A DNA stretch of 64,000 nt, from assembly GCA_023079485.1 (NCBI GenBank), contig CM041084.1:123554467-123618466 (forward strand), written 5' to 3'. The stretch's first letter is position 1. Each line of letters begins with the position of its first letter. Positions 35,403 through 46,800 of the stretch are shown in pieces. The notes beneath the pieces are model-generated. The model was not told where the DNA came from and did not search any database. It saw nothing but the letters and a program-made list of their open reading frames with translations. Origin of the DNA: Archilochus colubris (taxonomy: Eukaryota > Chordata > Aves > Apodiformes > Trochilidae). The translations under genes were made by a program, and so were the position numbers.

Positions 35403-36898
35403 TCAATTCAGTCTCATAGGAAGGCATTTCCTCTTAATGACTGCAATGCGGTGTCCCCCTCGTATTTGAGGAAAAAGGGGTAAATGCAGTTTCTCAGCTG
35501 TTCCCATTACAAATGAGATCCAGGCTTGATGAGGAGCTGTGACAGCATCATATTCTTGTGCTGTTTTAATCACATCACCCACAAATCCTTCCAATACTCC
35601 AGGAACCCATAACATTGCTGATAAGGTATGGTCAAAAGGTAGTGGTGAAGCATGCACAAACCTTTGCATCATAGGCTTAGGGTATGGCATGTGACAAGGA
35701 TCTTCAATGTTTTCATCAGTATAGATCACACCTCATATGACCAATTCTTCCAGATAACTGATAGTTTTTTCAAGTGTGGTGCTTTGACCTCTGGGCAGTC
35801 AATTTCCTCTTTATAGGGATATCTCTCCCTTATAGATGACAAGAGTCATCTCCATAGGTTGGTGGTTCCAACCTTTTCCCCAAATACCCGATCAATACCT
35901 TCATCTTTGGCCAGGGATCCCAACTGCCTGGCTTCTCTGAGTTAATGTTATGGTAGCAGCCCTGTCATCCCAGCATTGAAGTAACCAAAAAGTGGTTCAC
36001 CTGTAAAATGGCTGAAGTCTTTTCTCAGTGTACGCAAGTCCCTCATCGGATAGGACTGAGCAGATTCTTCTGAGTCTGAGTCCTCCTCAGCTGACTCTGC
36101 TTTAGCTGCTCTATGAGGAGAGGCAGTATCCTCTATTTCCTCTATCACCTGGTCATCTCGTTCAGACTTTGAAGGGTTAAGTCTAATTTCTGATTTCCAC
36201 TGTTTTGCTTTTCTCCTAGTCACAAGGTCAACAAGTAGCTGTGTGGGCTGAGGGGGAGAGGTTGTGGTATCTGCAGCAGTAGCAGCAGTCTGTAGGGATA
36301 GAGACAGCAGCTGAAGCTATAGCAGAAACACTGGAGATGCTCACAGGCTGTATCTGAGTTGTGCCCTTGCGTGAGGGGGGGTGAGGAGTGGTTACAGAGG
36401 CAGGAGTGGGGGTGCTCTCTGTATCAGGGGCAGATCTCACTCCAAACAGCAACTCTCGGCCTCTGAAAAAGCCTGCTCATTCTCATGACTGTGTTTTTTG
36501 TCTTACTCCTCACCAATATATGAGAAAAATCGACGACATCCACTGGGAGATTCAGAAATGAAATGCTTTTGCTACTAAAATCTGGTGGAGTCAGCCTGAA
36601 ATAAGATGGAGTGGTATAATTTCCCAAGTTAAAACTGAAAGTGTAATTACCAACCAAGATTTTTTATCTCTGTATGAAACACCACTGCACCATGCACCAT
36701 GATATACATCAATATTGAGGACCATATTGCAACAATGGTTCTTAAGCAGCTCTTACGAAAAATAAACCACATTAGTAACAGTAATCCCAGATGCAAAATC
36801 ACATATCCTGAATACCAAAGGTACAGCACTATTGGTTTAATCTCCCATCTTGTAAAATTTCTAAAGGAAGAGGTCTGATTCCTGCTCAGCAAAATCAT
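35403..36898 (-). pseudogene. Decayed ERV gag-like region
   Basis: Open segments lie in several frames on the minus strand (36898-36647, 36657-36424, 36452-36228, 36223-35948, 35729-35403), with a stop-rich gap at 35947-35730. The first has a strongly hydrophobic, membrane-like stretch. The 36452-36228 segment is Ser/Thr/Pro-rich, as in the variable N-terminal half of Gag. The 36223-35948 segment is charged and ends in a block (…LRTLRKDFSHFTGEP…) that I recognise, from avian ERVs, as the start of a capsid-like region; 35729-35403 continues it. No zinc-knuckle (CCHC) motif is seen, consistent with loss of the 3' part of gag. Stops and frame changes make it a pseudogene. Confidence 0.72.
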
Positions 36899-36984
36899 AT
36901 CGGTATCTTCCCACTGGAGCTGGAATTCAAACTATTCAGGTAAATTAGTCAAAATTTGAACTGGGTTCAAGCTAATTAGTTCGG

Positions 36985-37002
36985 TCCTCATGTTGGGCAC
37001 CA
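36985..37002 (-). promoter_or_regulatory. ERV primer binding site, Lys-tRNA type
   Basis: Minus strand TGGTGCCCAACATGAGGA, 7 nt after the LTR end. It looks like the primer site for a lysine tRNA (Lys1,2 type, TGGCGCCCAACGTGGG) with several C-to-T or G-to-A changes, two of them at CpG positions. This site sets the LTR boundary and the class II assignment. Confidence 0.75.
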
Positions 37003-37144
37003 ATAAATCTGTCATGGTTTAACACTGGCCCAGGAATTAAACAGAATAACAGATGCTCTCTATTAATCTCCTTCCCCTCCCTGATAAAGAAAAGAGAGAA
37101 AATAAGGGAGAGAGGCTTATGGGTTAGAAACTAAACTACACAGC

Positions 37145-37150
37145 TTTAAT
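37145..37150 (-). terminator. LTR poly(A) signal
   Basis: ATTAAA on the minus strand, about 315 bp downstream of the TATA box, in the position expected for the end of R in an LTR. Confidence 0.6.
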
Positions 37151-37463
37151 GAAGCAGTAATGATAAACAGAAAGAAAATTATGAAAGGTATACAAATATA
37201 CAGGAAAATTGATACCAATTCCTCCCCTTTTTCCCCCAGTAACTCTCACATCACCATCAAGGCTTCAGGGCAGCCCTGAGAAAGTCCAGGCTGGACTCCT
37301 GGGGTCAGCAGCAGTCGGGAGCTGGAGCCAGGAACACACAGATTCAGGCTGGAATGGATCAGGACCATAGGCAGAGGAACGGACAGAATCCTTCCAGGAT
37401 GCCAAAGGAAAACAGGGACAGGTGAAGAAGGGGGGAAGGGGTTTGACCCTCGTGATCCCTCAG

Positions 37464-37470
37464 ATTTATA
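37464..37470 (-). promoter_or_regulatory. LTR TATA box
   Basis: TATAAAT on the minus strand, about 330 bp after the LTR start. It is the likely core promoter of the ERV and the candidate promoter for any ERV/CNOT8 read-through transcript. Confidence 0.65.
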
Positions 37471-40400
37471 CTGTGTGACGTATGGGATGGAATACTCTGG
37501 TCAATTTTGTTCATTTATCTTGTCCGTTCCTCCCTAAGGGAGGGCTGCAGGTGTGACCTTTTTATTCCTTTTCTCCTTCCAGAGGGCAAAATGTTCCTCA
37601 GAGCTGAGCAGTGCCTTCGGTTCTGCACACCAGTGTCTGGCTGTAACTATAAACATCAACCATTATCAGTCCTAGAAGCAGACACTGATTGAGAAACTTG
37701 CTGATAATATCAGCATGTGCAGCTACTTACAAGAGAGTTAGCTGGAAGTAAAAGTCTTAGTCAAAAAATTACCTTTATCCTGGCCCAAATCAGGACAACA
37801 ATGCACTGAAAAGAGTCCTACAATCATAACCCTCTCTCTTGGACCCTATCTGTACAAATTCACTTATGAGCTGTGTTTTACTTTCTTCAGTTTTCCATCT
37901 ATGCAGAACTATATGATGAAAGAAAATCCATTCAGTCTTCCAAGTTCTAGCACAAAGAATTGAGATTTTATGAATTGAATTGTAATTATGATTGCTTGTA
38001 CTTATACTAATTGTGCTAAAAAGTTTCAGCTTCTAAGCCCTTAATACTAATTATATAGTTAATTGGATTTAAGCCTAAGATTTTTTAATTAATGCTATCT
38101 AGATAATGTCATAATATAAAATATTATATAAATCTCTGAGAAGTTTGTCAGATGAAAGGGGTGGAGAAAGATAGATATATGGAGATCTTTCTTGTTTTTG
38201 AAAATTACATTGAGGGGGGGGATTTTTAAGGCTTTTAAAAGGTATTTTTACAGTGCTTACAATAGGACAGAGGTAATCACAGTGTGTGTAGTTCTGTGAT
38301 GGAAGCATACCATTCTTGCTTTCTGCTTAGTCTAATTAGCTTTGTGGAGATGTAAAGCTCATCCTTTTTTGGTGCCATACAGCTGCACTGCAGTTATGAA
38401 TTTTAGAATTCATGGCTCAACATTCTGCTCAAAGCATTGTTATGATTTGTATTATGTGGCCATGTTAGCTCTCTTTGCAACATGCCCTTTATTAAGGTTA
38501 AAAAAATAGCTGATAACACATTATTTTCAAAGAAAGTATCCTCAAGGCTGTAGGCACTTCTGGAAACACCAGATTTTCTCATTTCAGTGATACCTGTTAT
38601 AATTAATTAATCCAAAAATATTTTCAGTGAGCTAAGTTGTTTGCAGCTAATATTTTGGCATTGGCAGTGCCAAACAATCCTCATCTGTCACATAACCCTT
38701 AATTTATATTATTGGCCATAAGCAATTTTTCCAGGTACCTGACACTATAGATTTTGCTCAGAGTTCTAAGTCATAGCTAATTTGTCATCCTTCTGTATCT
38801 GTGGGATTTTTAGAAGAATAACCCTCTGTGAGTTGCTTGAAGAATCTAAACTCTGATGAGTTTCAAAAGCCAGCAAGACATCAAGGTCCCTTTGTGGAAA
38901 TTTCAGATACAGATAAGAATTTTTTGCTTTATTTTGTTTTTTCCACTAGTTTCCTGAGCTAAAGGAGCCATCAACATACATTCTCTGTACTTTTGCTTGT
39001 GACATGTCATGACAGACCTGATTTGACTGTACTGTTATTTATGTAAACATAAGATTCCATTTATAAATTTAAAAAAACGTTCTGATGATGGTGATCAGAG
39101 ATGAAATTAATCATATTAACATGGCAATGACTTTTTTATTTGTGTTATATAAACTGACTATATTAGTCAATATGACTTTTTTTTTTTGGGCAGTAATTTC
39201 TATGATTTCCCCTTGTTGGTCTCTATATGGTGTTTGTACTTTAATTTGTATTATTTTGTCATGAAGTATAATTTCAAGTTAATCTTAATTATAGGGAAAG
39301 GATCACCTAATTCAAATGGATAGAGCACATGGTGGATTTAAAAACATCTTCCCTAGCACACACAGATGTTCCATCCATTGCAGAGGTTACAATATAAATA
39401 ATTTTGAAAAACTATTTCTTCTTCTACAGCCAAAGTTTGATCACAATTCACCACTTTCTGGCAGTCTGTGGATTAAATATGTTCTCAGACAGATTGGTTT
39501 GTAAAAAAACTGAAAATGAAAAGTCCTCTCCAGAATTTCATGCTGGCCATCTGCTCCCATGTTCTGCTTGTTGTTTGCTTCTTTCCTTGTTTATAATACC
39601 CAGTATGTAAAGTCCTATACATCCCTTGTATCTTCTAGAGAGTGTCTTCATATGAATTTGGGTTTGAATTATTTAATATTTGGCTATATTTTAAAATTCA
39701 TTAAATAAAAAAAATAAGGGACACATCCAAGCATCTTACAAATGCTTGTAGAAAATCACTCCTTCTTTGTGTAGTTTGGAAGAAAAAGGATGTTTTTTTG
39801 TTCAGAAATATAGTATGTTACATTTGACAGAGGAAAGCTGTAATCTAAAATAAATTTTTCTCTCTTGAAATTAACAGTTGTTGGAAGAACAGAGCTGCCA
39901 TTCTTCAGTGTCTTAGTGCTGCTATATTTTAACAAATCTTTAACCTCAGCAGATGCAACTCTAATTTGGTTATACTATTATCTCCTAAGAGAAAATCTGC
40001 TAAACCTAAATTGTGAATATCTGATAGTGGTTTCATAAAATTAACAGTTTCTGAAGTCTAATGAAATCTATAGATCTTTTCATGTTTGAAATTTTTATAA
40101 AGAAGTAAAATATTAAGGACTAAAAGTATAATTTGCTATTATGGAAGCATTGTTTCTTAAATAATACATCAGAAATAGGTCATGATCCCTGAAGATCTTT
40201 GTTCAAATCTGAAACACTGCTGTGATGAAATATAAATATCAAATATTCTGTTCTTAGTGCAATGTACTAATGTCATATATTTTACCCTTATTCCACAGAA
40301 CTGTCCAGATGTGTTTCTGATTAAAAAAAAAAAGATATTTATTAGCACAGTCCTAATTATGTAATTAGAAACTTCTCTTGATTCTAATGAGACTGGGCTA

Positions 40401-40975
40401 CAAGATAGTATATTTAATGTTCCCTGATTTATTTCCAAGAGCTATTAAGTGTCTGGTTTGTTTAAAGTATTTTTAACTTTCTTGAAAAACATAATATGAA
40501 ATTTATACTAAAGGGAATATGAAGGTTAAGAAACCCTGAATTCTTATACTGTTGTAATAAATTCTTGTAACAGTGCTTATACTAATGAAGATGGAAATCA
40601 AATTCTTTGGAAGTATCATTTCAATTTTAATGTCTAAAATGTGAAGCTTGAGTCAATCCTTCACTTGCTCTTTTATCTGTCAAGTCTAATATTCATCTTG
40701 GATTTGAAGAAACATTTTTAGAAGTTCTGAACTTACATCAAAGTTTTCTTTTAAAAGTAAAAAAAAAAAAAAAAGAAAGGTGTCATTTGCTAATCATCAG
40801 TAAATTAACATTTTTTAGAGTATACACTACATGGTGCCAGTGCACATTTTAATCTCGTTTCATGTGTATGAAATGTCACTGAATTTTTCCATAGAGTATG
40901 TTGGAAGGCCAGCAAAATTTAATAGATTCCACCAGTTTATAAAAGCTATTTGCTGTATTTTCTGGAAGGAAAAAA

Positions 40976-41060
40976 CCCCAAAACAAACAACAAAAAAAAC
41001 CAAAAGCAAAACAAACAAACCAAACCAAACAAAAAGCAAAACCAAAACCCAAGGAAACAA
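40976..41060. repeat. A-rich CAAA/CCAAA simple repeat
   Basis: Impure tandem of A-rich tetra- and pentamers (AAAC, AAAAC, AACC). It accounts for the Lys/Thr/Asn-rich plus frame and the Phe/Leu-rich minus frames over the same bases. Confidence 0.8.
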
Positions 41061-43810
41061 AAAAGGACAATTTTCAAATTTCTTTGAGATGACAAGACAG
41101 ATTAAAGGTGTCTTAAATTTAGCACTTGGTTCAGTCTGTGTGGATTTAGATGAAAGCTGTCAGGGTTGGGTTTTTTTGTATTTATAGTGGGATTTCACTG
41201 TAATTTATCAGACTGGAATAAAAATAAAAAAAACTTTAAAAAAAAGAGAGAACAAAAACCAAATCTTTTTTATTTTAATGAAGGTGAATCCTGTATCTAC
41301 AATGATTTTCAGTCATATTTATTGTTATTATTATGGCATTTAGAACAAATAATGTAATACAGAATCCTATTTTCTTCTCTGACCTATCAATAGACATATT
41401 AAAAAAATCTACTCTAAACTCAAAAGAGAAAAGAATTGCATTTGTTGCACTTGGCAACAGTTTGTGTTTCCCAGCTCAGATGCTGGGTGTCCGTGATGAA
41501 ATGCTGTGTCTTTGAAAGTCAGTGTGTAGACAAGAAGAGTCAGAGTGTGAGAAAATATTTTATTAATTTTCTTTAATCTCTTAATACATATTCATGGACA
41601 ATAAAAAGAGAAACATTCAAATATAAAGAGAAATTCCAAAATCAACAACAACATCATGATAAATAATGCTATTTTTCTTTCAAAAAAAAAGAACATGAAT
41701 TTTCATGCCTTTGATAAAGTATTCTCTTCACTAGCAATGCAATTTACAAAACTGATAAAGGTGAAGTACTGAAGCAACTTAAAAACTAGTCTGAGTATTT
41801 TAGACAGATGATTATCTGCAAGTCACATTGATTTCCCTGAGAAACTGAATCATCAGCTTTTCTAAAAATTTGTCGCACACAGCTATGAATCTAAATATAG
41901 GCCTGACTTTAGGCTAAGTTTAAAATATTTTTCTAAGTTCCTTTTTATTTTTTCTTGCATTAATCAGACTTCAGATGAACGGGCAGATACTTTAAGTGAC
42001 ATTTGAAGAGGCAATCGTTGAATCACATTAACTCAAAATATCTATCCAGGTCTAGTTTCCTCATAGGTATTTCAAGAATAGTGTCCTGTCTACCTTGAAA
42101 ACTGAATCTAAATTGATGAACAAACTGCTGAGCTTGGAGCTATCTTCTTTTAAATATGATTTGTCAGGCTCTGTCCCAGAAGTCAGGAGAAATTTTAAAT
42201 GTAGATGAAGAGTTCAGTTACACTTCTGACACAAATTTGTGTTTGTGTGTCAACTTGACCTCAAGCTGCCATTGAATTTACACAGGTGAAGAGAACATTA
42301 TATCTGAGGACAACCACCAGTGATAATAAATACAGTGAAAAAGATAACAAGGTATGCTAAACAACCATGAAGGAAGCAAGTATAAATAGAGAAGAGCTGA
42401 AGCTGCTGCATGGCTGTGGGGAACTTAAGGAAGAGAACTTATTCCGCAAAGCAGAATAGGCATAGTGTCACTCTAGGGTATCCCTGGTGACCTTGGGATT
42501 TAGAATACAGTTATAGGTTTTAGGGCTAGCAGATTTAAAAATAATTTTTCTTGAGTTCAGGTATTTCAGAGGGTATAGAATTTATCTGCTGATATTTCGA
42601 GTTGAAGTATGGTTTAAGGTTTCACTTCTTCAGTAAGGCTCTTGGCAGTGTCACTGCAAACATGCACCTCAAATAGGTATTTCACTAGTGAGGGGATGTT
42701 TACATGTATAACTAGAAGAACCAGTTTTCAACATTGCTGATAAAAAGTAGTCTTTCTGCTGCTTTTAAAGAAAGTTGATTAGATATTAAGTAGGCATTTT
42801 TGTTGTAGCTTGTTGGTACCTCCTGTAACAAAGGGAATGTTTGATTTCTGAGAAATCTCAGTATGTTAGAGTATGTTAGAGCAGTCAGTTCTTAGCGTAA
42901 CCATACAGAAAGGAATTTTTAATGTGGTGTTATATATCTAAAACAAAGTGGGTTAGCAATTTCTTTATTATTTCTTTTATTATGTAATTATGCTAGAGGT
43001 ACATTATTTTTTTTCAGACAGTTTTGTGTATAAAAGTATTTTTTGTATTATCTCTCAACTAGATGAACAGATAATGCAATCTGTAAAAGGTAACAATTAC
43101 TAAGAGGAAAAGATTGCTATGAAACTACTGCTCCTATTCTAGGAAACCTACTGAAGGCTTAATTTAGAAGGTAATAGTGCTTTATTTTCACTAGTAGAGG
43201 ATGGCACAATTTTTAAGCTTCTAATTCTATGGAGATTATTTTTTTTGTTCTCCCTATGCTCCTGATATCTCACCGGTGGTATTTTATGTGATAGACAAAG
43301 TTATGCAAGCTTGGAGGAACAAGAAAATGCTCTTAACTGAGGGAGAGGGGAGTAGCAAGTAGCATGGCAGTGGTTATTACATGAAAGAAGGGGTAAGCAT
43401 TGAAGGGTAGGAAGAAGAGAGTTGAGATTTATAGCTAGACAAAAGTGCAAACCCTAGAAGTGCTGAAAATCAGTATATAACTTTATTTTTTTTTTTCTAG
43501 AAATGAAGCTTTTTACATGGCAACAAAATCTGCTAAGAGAAAAAGGTAATAGCATTTCCAGGAAAGTTTTGAGCCACATTTAAATGTAGGTATTTTTCAG
43601 AGTATTTATTCCCATTCATATTTTTGGAAAACATTTAATGAATCATTCTAATTACATTCAAAATATGAGTGAATAACTTGCCCTGTAAGCTTTTTTTTTT
43701 TCTTCAGATGTTTTATGATTTCAAAAGAAATATATATTTACATGTTGCTCATTTTCAGTACATTTTAATTCAGCATACCTAGTTTGTACATTATATTAGG
43801 TTAGGTTATG

Positions 43811-43828
43811 TAATGTACATGTACATTA
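43811..43828. repeat. Perfect 18-bp palindrome
   Basis: TAATGTACATGTACATTA is identical to its own reverse complement. It contains overlapping GTAC/TGTACA cores and sits in an AT-rich stretch; its function is unknown. Confidence 0.85.
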
Positions 43829-46800
43829 TACTCTACTCTTAGTTTTATTTACAATCTCTCATCCAAGAAATCTTTAAATCCACTCATACCATCCTTTGGG
43901 CAATATGCTGAGGGGTGCAAACCTTACTTACTCCATTGTAATCCATATAAAATTATCCTCCCAATCAGACTGCTGGCCCAACAAGGCCCATATTCTGTTT
44001 CTAAGAGTGACAAAGGAAATCATATGTAGGGCAGCACAATACATGTCATTATGCAGCTATTTTTTCATAGCAAAAAGCTTTTTAAATGAGAGAAATGTTT
44101 ATTTGCACTTTCTTCTATATTTTCCACCTGTCATGAAATAGTCCCAGTGTTAATGAGAATCAGTATATAACACAAAGTAGCATGCATGTATTTTCAAATT
44201 TCTTTAAAGTACCCTCTGGGCCCAAGTCTCTTCTATGTAGTAGCTGTTTTGTTGGATTTTTATATTTTTCTTTTGACATCACAGGAGTCCAAAGAACAGA
44301 ATTTGTTCTTCAAACACTACATGAATGAAACAAAAAGTATCACTTTTTCTTTGAATGAATCATTGAAATTATTTTAGTTGAAATAAGTAAGAATTTGTCC
44401 AAGTACCTTAAATTATGGTGCAATCATGTCTGTGTTGGCTCTTCTTTTTTAAGACTGAAGGCCATTTAGATGGTTTACAGTAGATAAACACTTGCAGCTA
44501 AACTCTTCTTAAACACAGCCTCAAGAAACATCAAGAAAAGGAATTAACAATTAAAAAATGCTGAAATAAAACCCAAGATTTAACAGGAGTTAAGTCAGAC
44601 TAATTCTTAGCCCAAGATAGGCATTCCCTAAGTCCACTTGACTTAGAGAATGTAGGATCAAAAAATGGAAAAAACCCTCATTACATCTCTTGAGGGAATA
44701 TGGGAAAAAATGATTTTCCAATGTCTTTCTGCCATCTTTTACACAGAAGGAGGAAATTATGGTATTTAACAGAATAGGAAGATTTCCTTTGCTCTTTCTT
44801 TACCTCTTGTGATATTTTCTTTCCTAAGAATATGAAATCTATTCAGAGATTACTTTTCTTTTCAGCTGAATTAATTATCATTAACCATTATCAGCTATTG
44901 TTCATAAGTTGTTGAAAGCAACAGGGAGGCACTAAAGCAGCTGTGATTACTTACTATAATTTCAGATGTCTAATCAATTCAGCAGTCATTGCCATGTAAG
45001 GTCACTTAGTAATGAGGTATAAAGAAGTATTAGCAGAGAAAATATAGGTTGAAAAGCATAATTTACCACTAAAGCATCTCTCAAAAGCCCAGTCTTAGAG
45101 GCCCTGAGCCCCTCCCAAGAGACCAGCAGCTTCTATTGATGTGAACTTGATTTGAGGAGACTCATTACTTCGAGGGACATACTCAGAAGTTTCCTGAAAC
45201 AGTTCCTCCTTTCAGAGTTAATTTCTTCATTTTGCACAGTGCACAAGATGTTTTTGGGTTTTGTTCCTATGCTTCACAGCTTTTCCACAATATACAAATG
45301 AGTATATTGAGGAAACATTTCTTATGCAAGCAGAAATGGTCGTTCTACCTTAATTAATGTGGTTGGAGAGCATCTACATTTTTGAGACTGTTTGGCAATA
45401 TTTGTAACTGTCACATCAGGACCTTAATCTGAGCAACATACTATTTTCTAAAATGGTAAGAGCAGCACCAGCACCCAGCCTGTCAGCAGTGACTAGTGGC
45501 ACATACCCAAAGATCGATCAAAACTAAATTAATTTCAATATCTGGCCTCTTTAAGATTCTCAAGATACATTTCCAAAAGCAAAGCCCAGATATATTAATT
45601 CCTTTGACAAGTTTAGTCTCTTTTTTCTAATAATAAAAGAAATATAAAAATAAAATGTAATAAAGAACTTTCCAGACTCATTTTTCATGTTTTCCCACTA
45701 TCTAGAATTTCTTGGTATAGCTGTCTTATTCACTGTATGGCAGAACACTAGCAGAACCAATTTTACTGTCAGAAATTTCACTTCTAAAAGACAAGATCTG
45801 CACACATACCTGGGCCTTTGTTTTTTCCTGCTGTGTAATAGGAGTTACTCCTGCTGACTGGTATTGCAGGATCTGCTTGAATCTTGAATGCAAGAGCTGT
45901 GTCTTGGGGGAAGTGTATTCAATGAGCTTTTATTTGCTTAGTTTTGCACTGCTAAATGAATGTTATTGCCAAAACCAGATGACCAGTCCTTTGGTAAGTA
46001 TAGCTGAGTAATTTAAAGAAGTATTTTTCCACTTCTTTTTCTGGAAATTCTGGAGATCTGTAGACAACATGCAGTAAGAGTGTGTATAACATTAAATAAA
46101 GGAAATTAACTCTGCTTTTTCTCCATAAGGTATACAGATACGGGGAATTAGCTGTCTCACATCAACAATTGAAAACACCTCTAATTTCTGTTAACTTAAA
46201 TAATAAATAAATAGAACATTTTCAGAAAACAATAAAATCTAGAATATAGTTCTTGTAACAAAAAAGAAAAAAGCGTCCATTTTTTTGATTGTTATTTCAT
46301 TATTTGTGTATTTTCACATAGAAATACAAAACCAGCAGAATATACACAGGAGGAAAAGTTTCAAAAAGTTTTTGGGTTAAAAAAAAAATTAACCTCTTCT
46401 TTCAAAGAGTATTAGCGTTAAAATATATTGAAAAGTATTTTGTCAAGAGCTTCATATTGAATTCTTTTTTTTTTTAAACCATTCCATATTTAAAATATGG
46501 TTTTTTTCCTCTAGGTCAGACTGACAGGTTTTCTCTGACCTTAATTTTTGCATTTAGCTTAGTAACACCTGTTGTAGGTGAGACATCTTTAAGGCTATAT
46601 AGGAAAGAGGATACTGAAGACAATAAACAGAAAAGTTTTAATTGCTAGCAAACAAACTGTCAGAAAAGACTAATGATGATTTTGTACTTATCTGAGTTGA
46701 AGCAGTTTACTAGGGAGAGATTTGAAGTCTCAGATTGAACAGAGACTTTGATTTAAATAGATAATGAATAGCAACCATGTCCGCTAGTGATTTTCAGCAT

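Larger units (their letters stand above)
35394..37800 (-). mobile_element. Truncated class II ERV: 5' LTR, PBS, partial gag
   Basis: A minus-strand endogenous retrovirus in canonical order: a 791-bp 5' LTR (37800 to 37010), a lysine-tRNA-type primer binding site (37002-36985), a leader, and a decayed gag-like region (36898-35403). It stops within gag. There is no protease, polymerase, envelope or 3' LTR in the window. The primer type and LTR ends fit betaretrovirus-like (ERVK/class II) elements of birds. Its 3' edge meets the CNOT8 fragment within about 10-20 bases. It is defective and cannot encode a virus. Confidence 0.82.
37010..37800 (-). mobile_element. 5' LTR of the class II ERV
   Basis: Plus-strand ends are TGTCATGG (37010) and GGACAACA (37800), so on the minus strand the LTR opens TGTTGTCC and closes CCATGACA. 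Both ends carry a short imperfect inverted repeat around a 'ggccc' core (37027-37031 and 37782-37786). TATA box and poly(A) signal are in the expected order. This end type (TGTCATGGTTTAA...) is common among avian ERV LTRs. The second LTR is missing, so age cannot be estimated from LTR divergence, and the target duplication cannot be checked. Confidence 0.8.
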
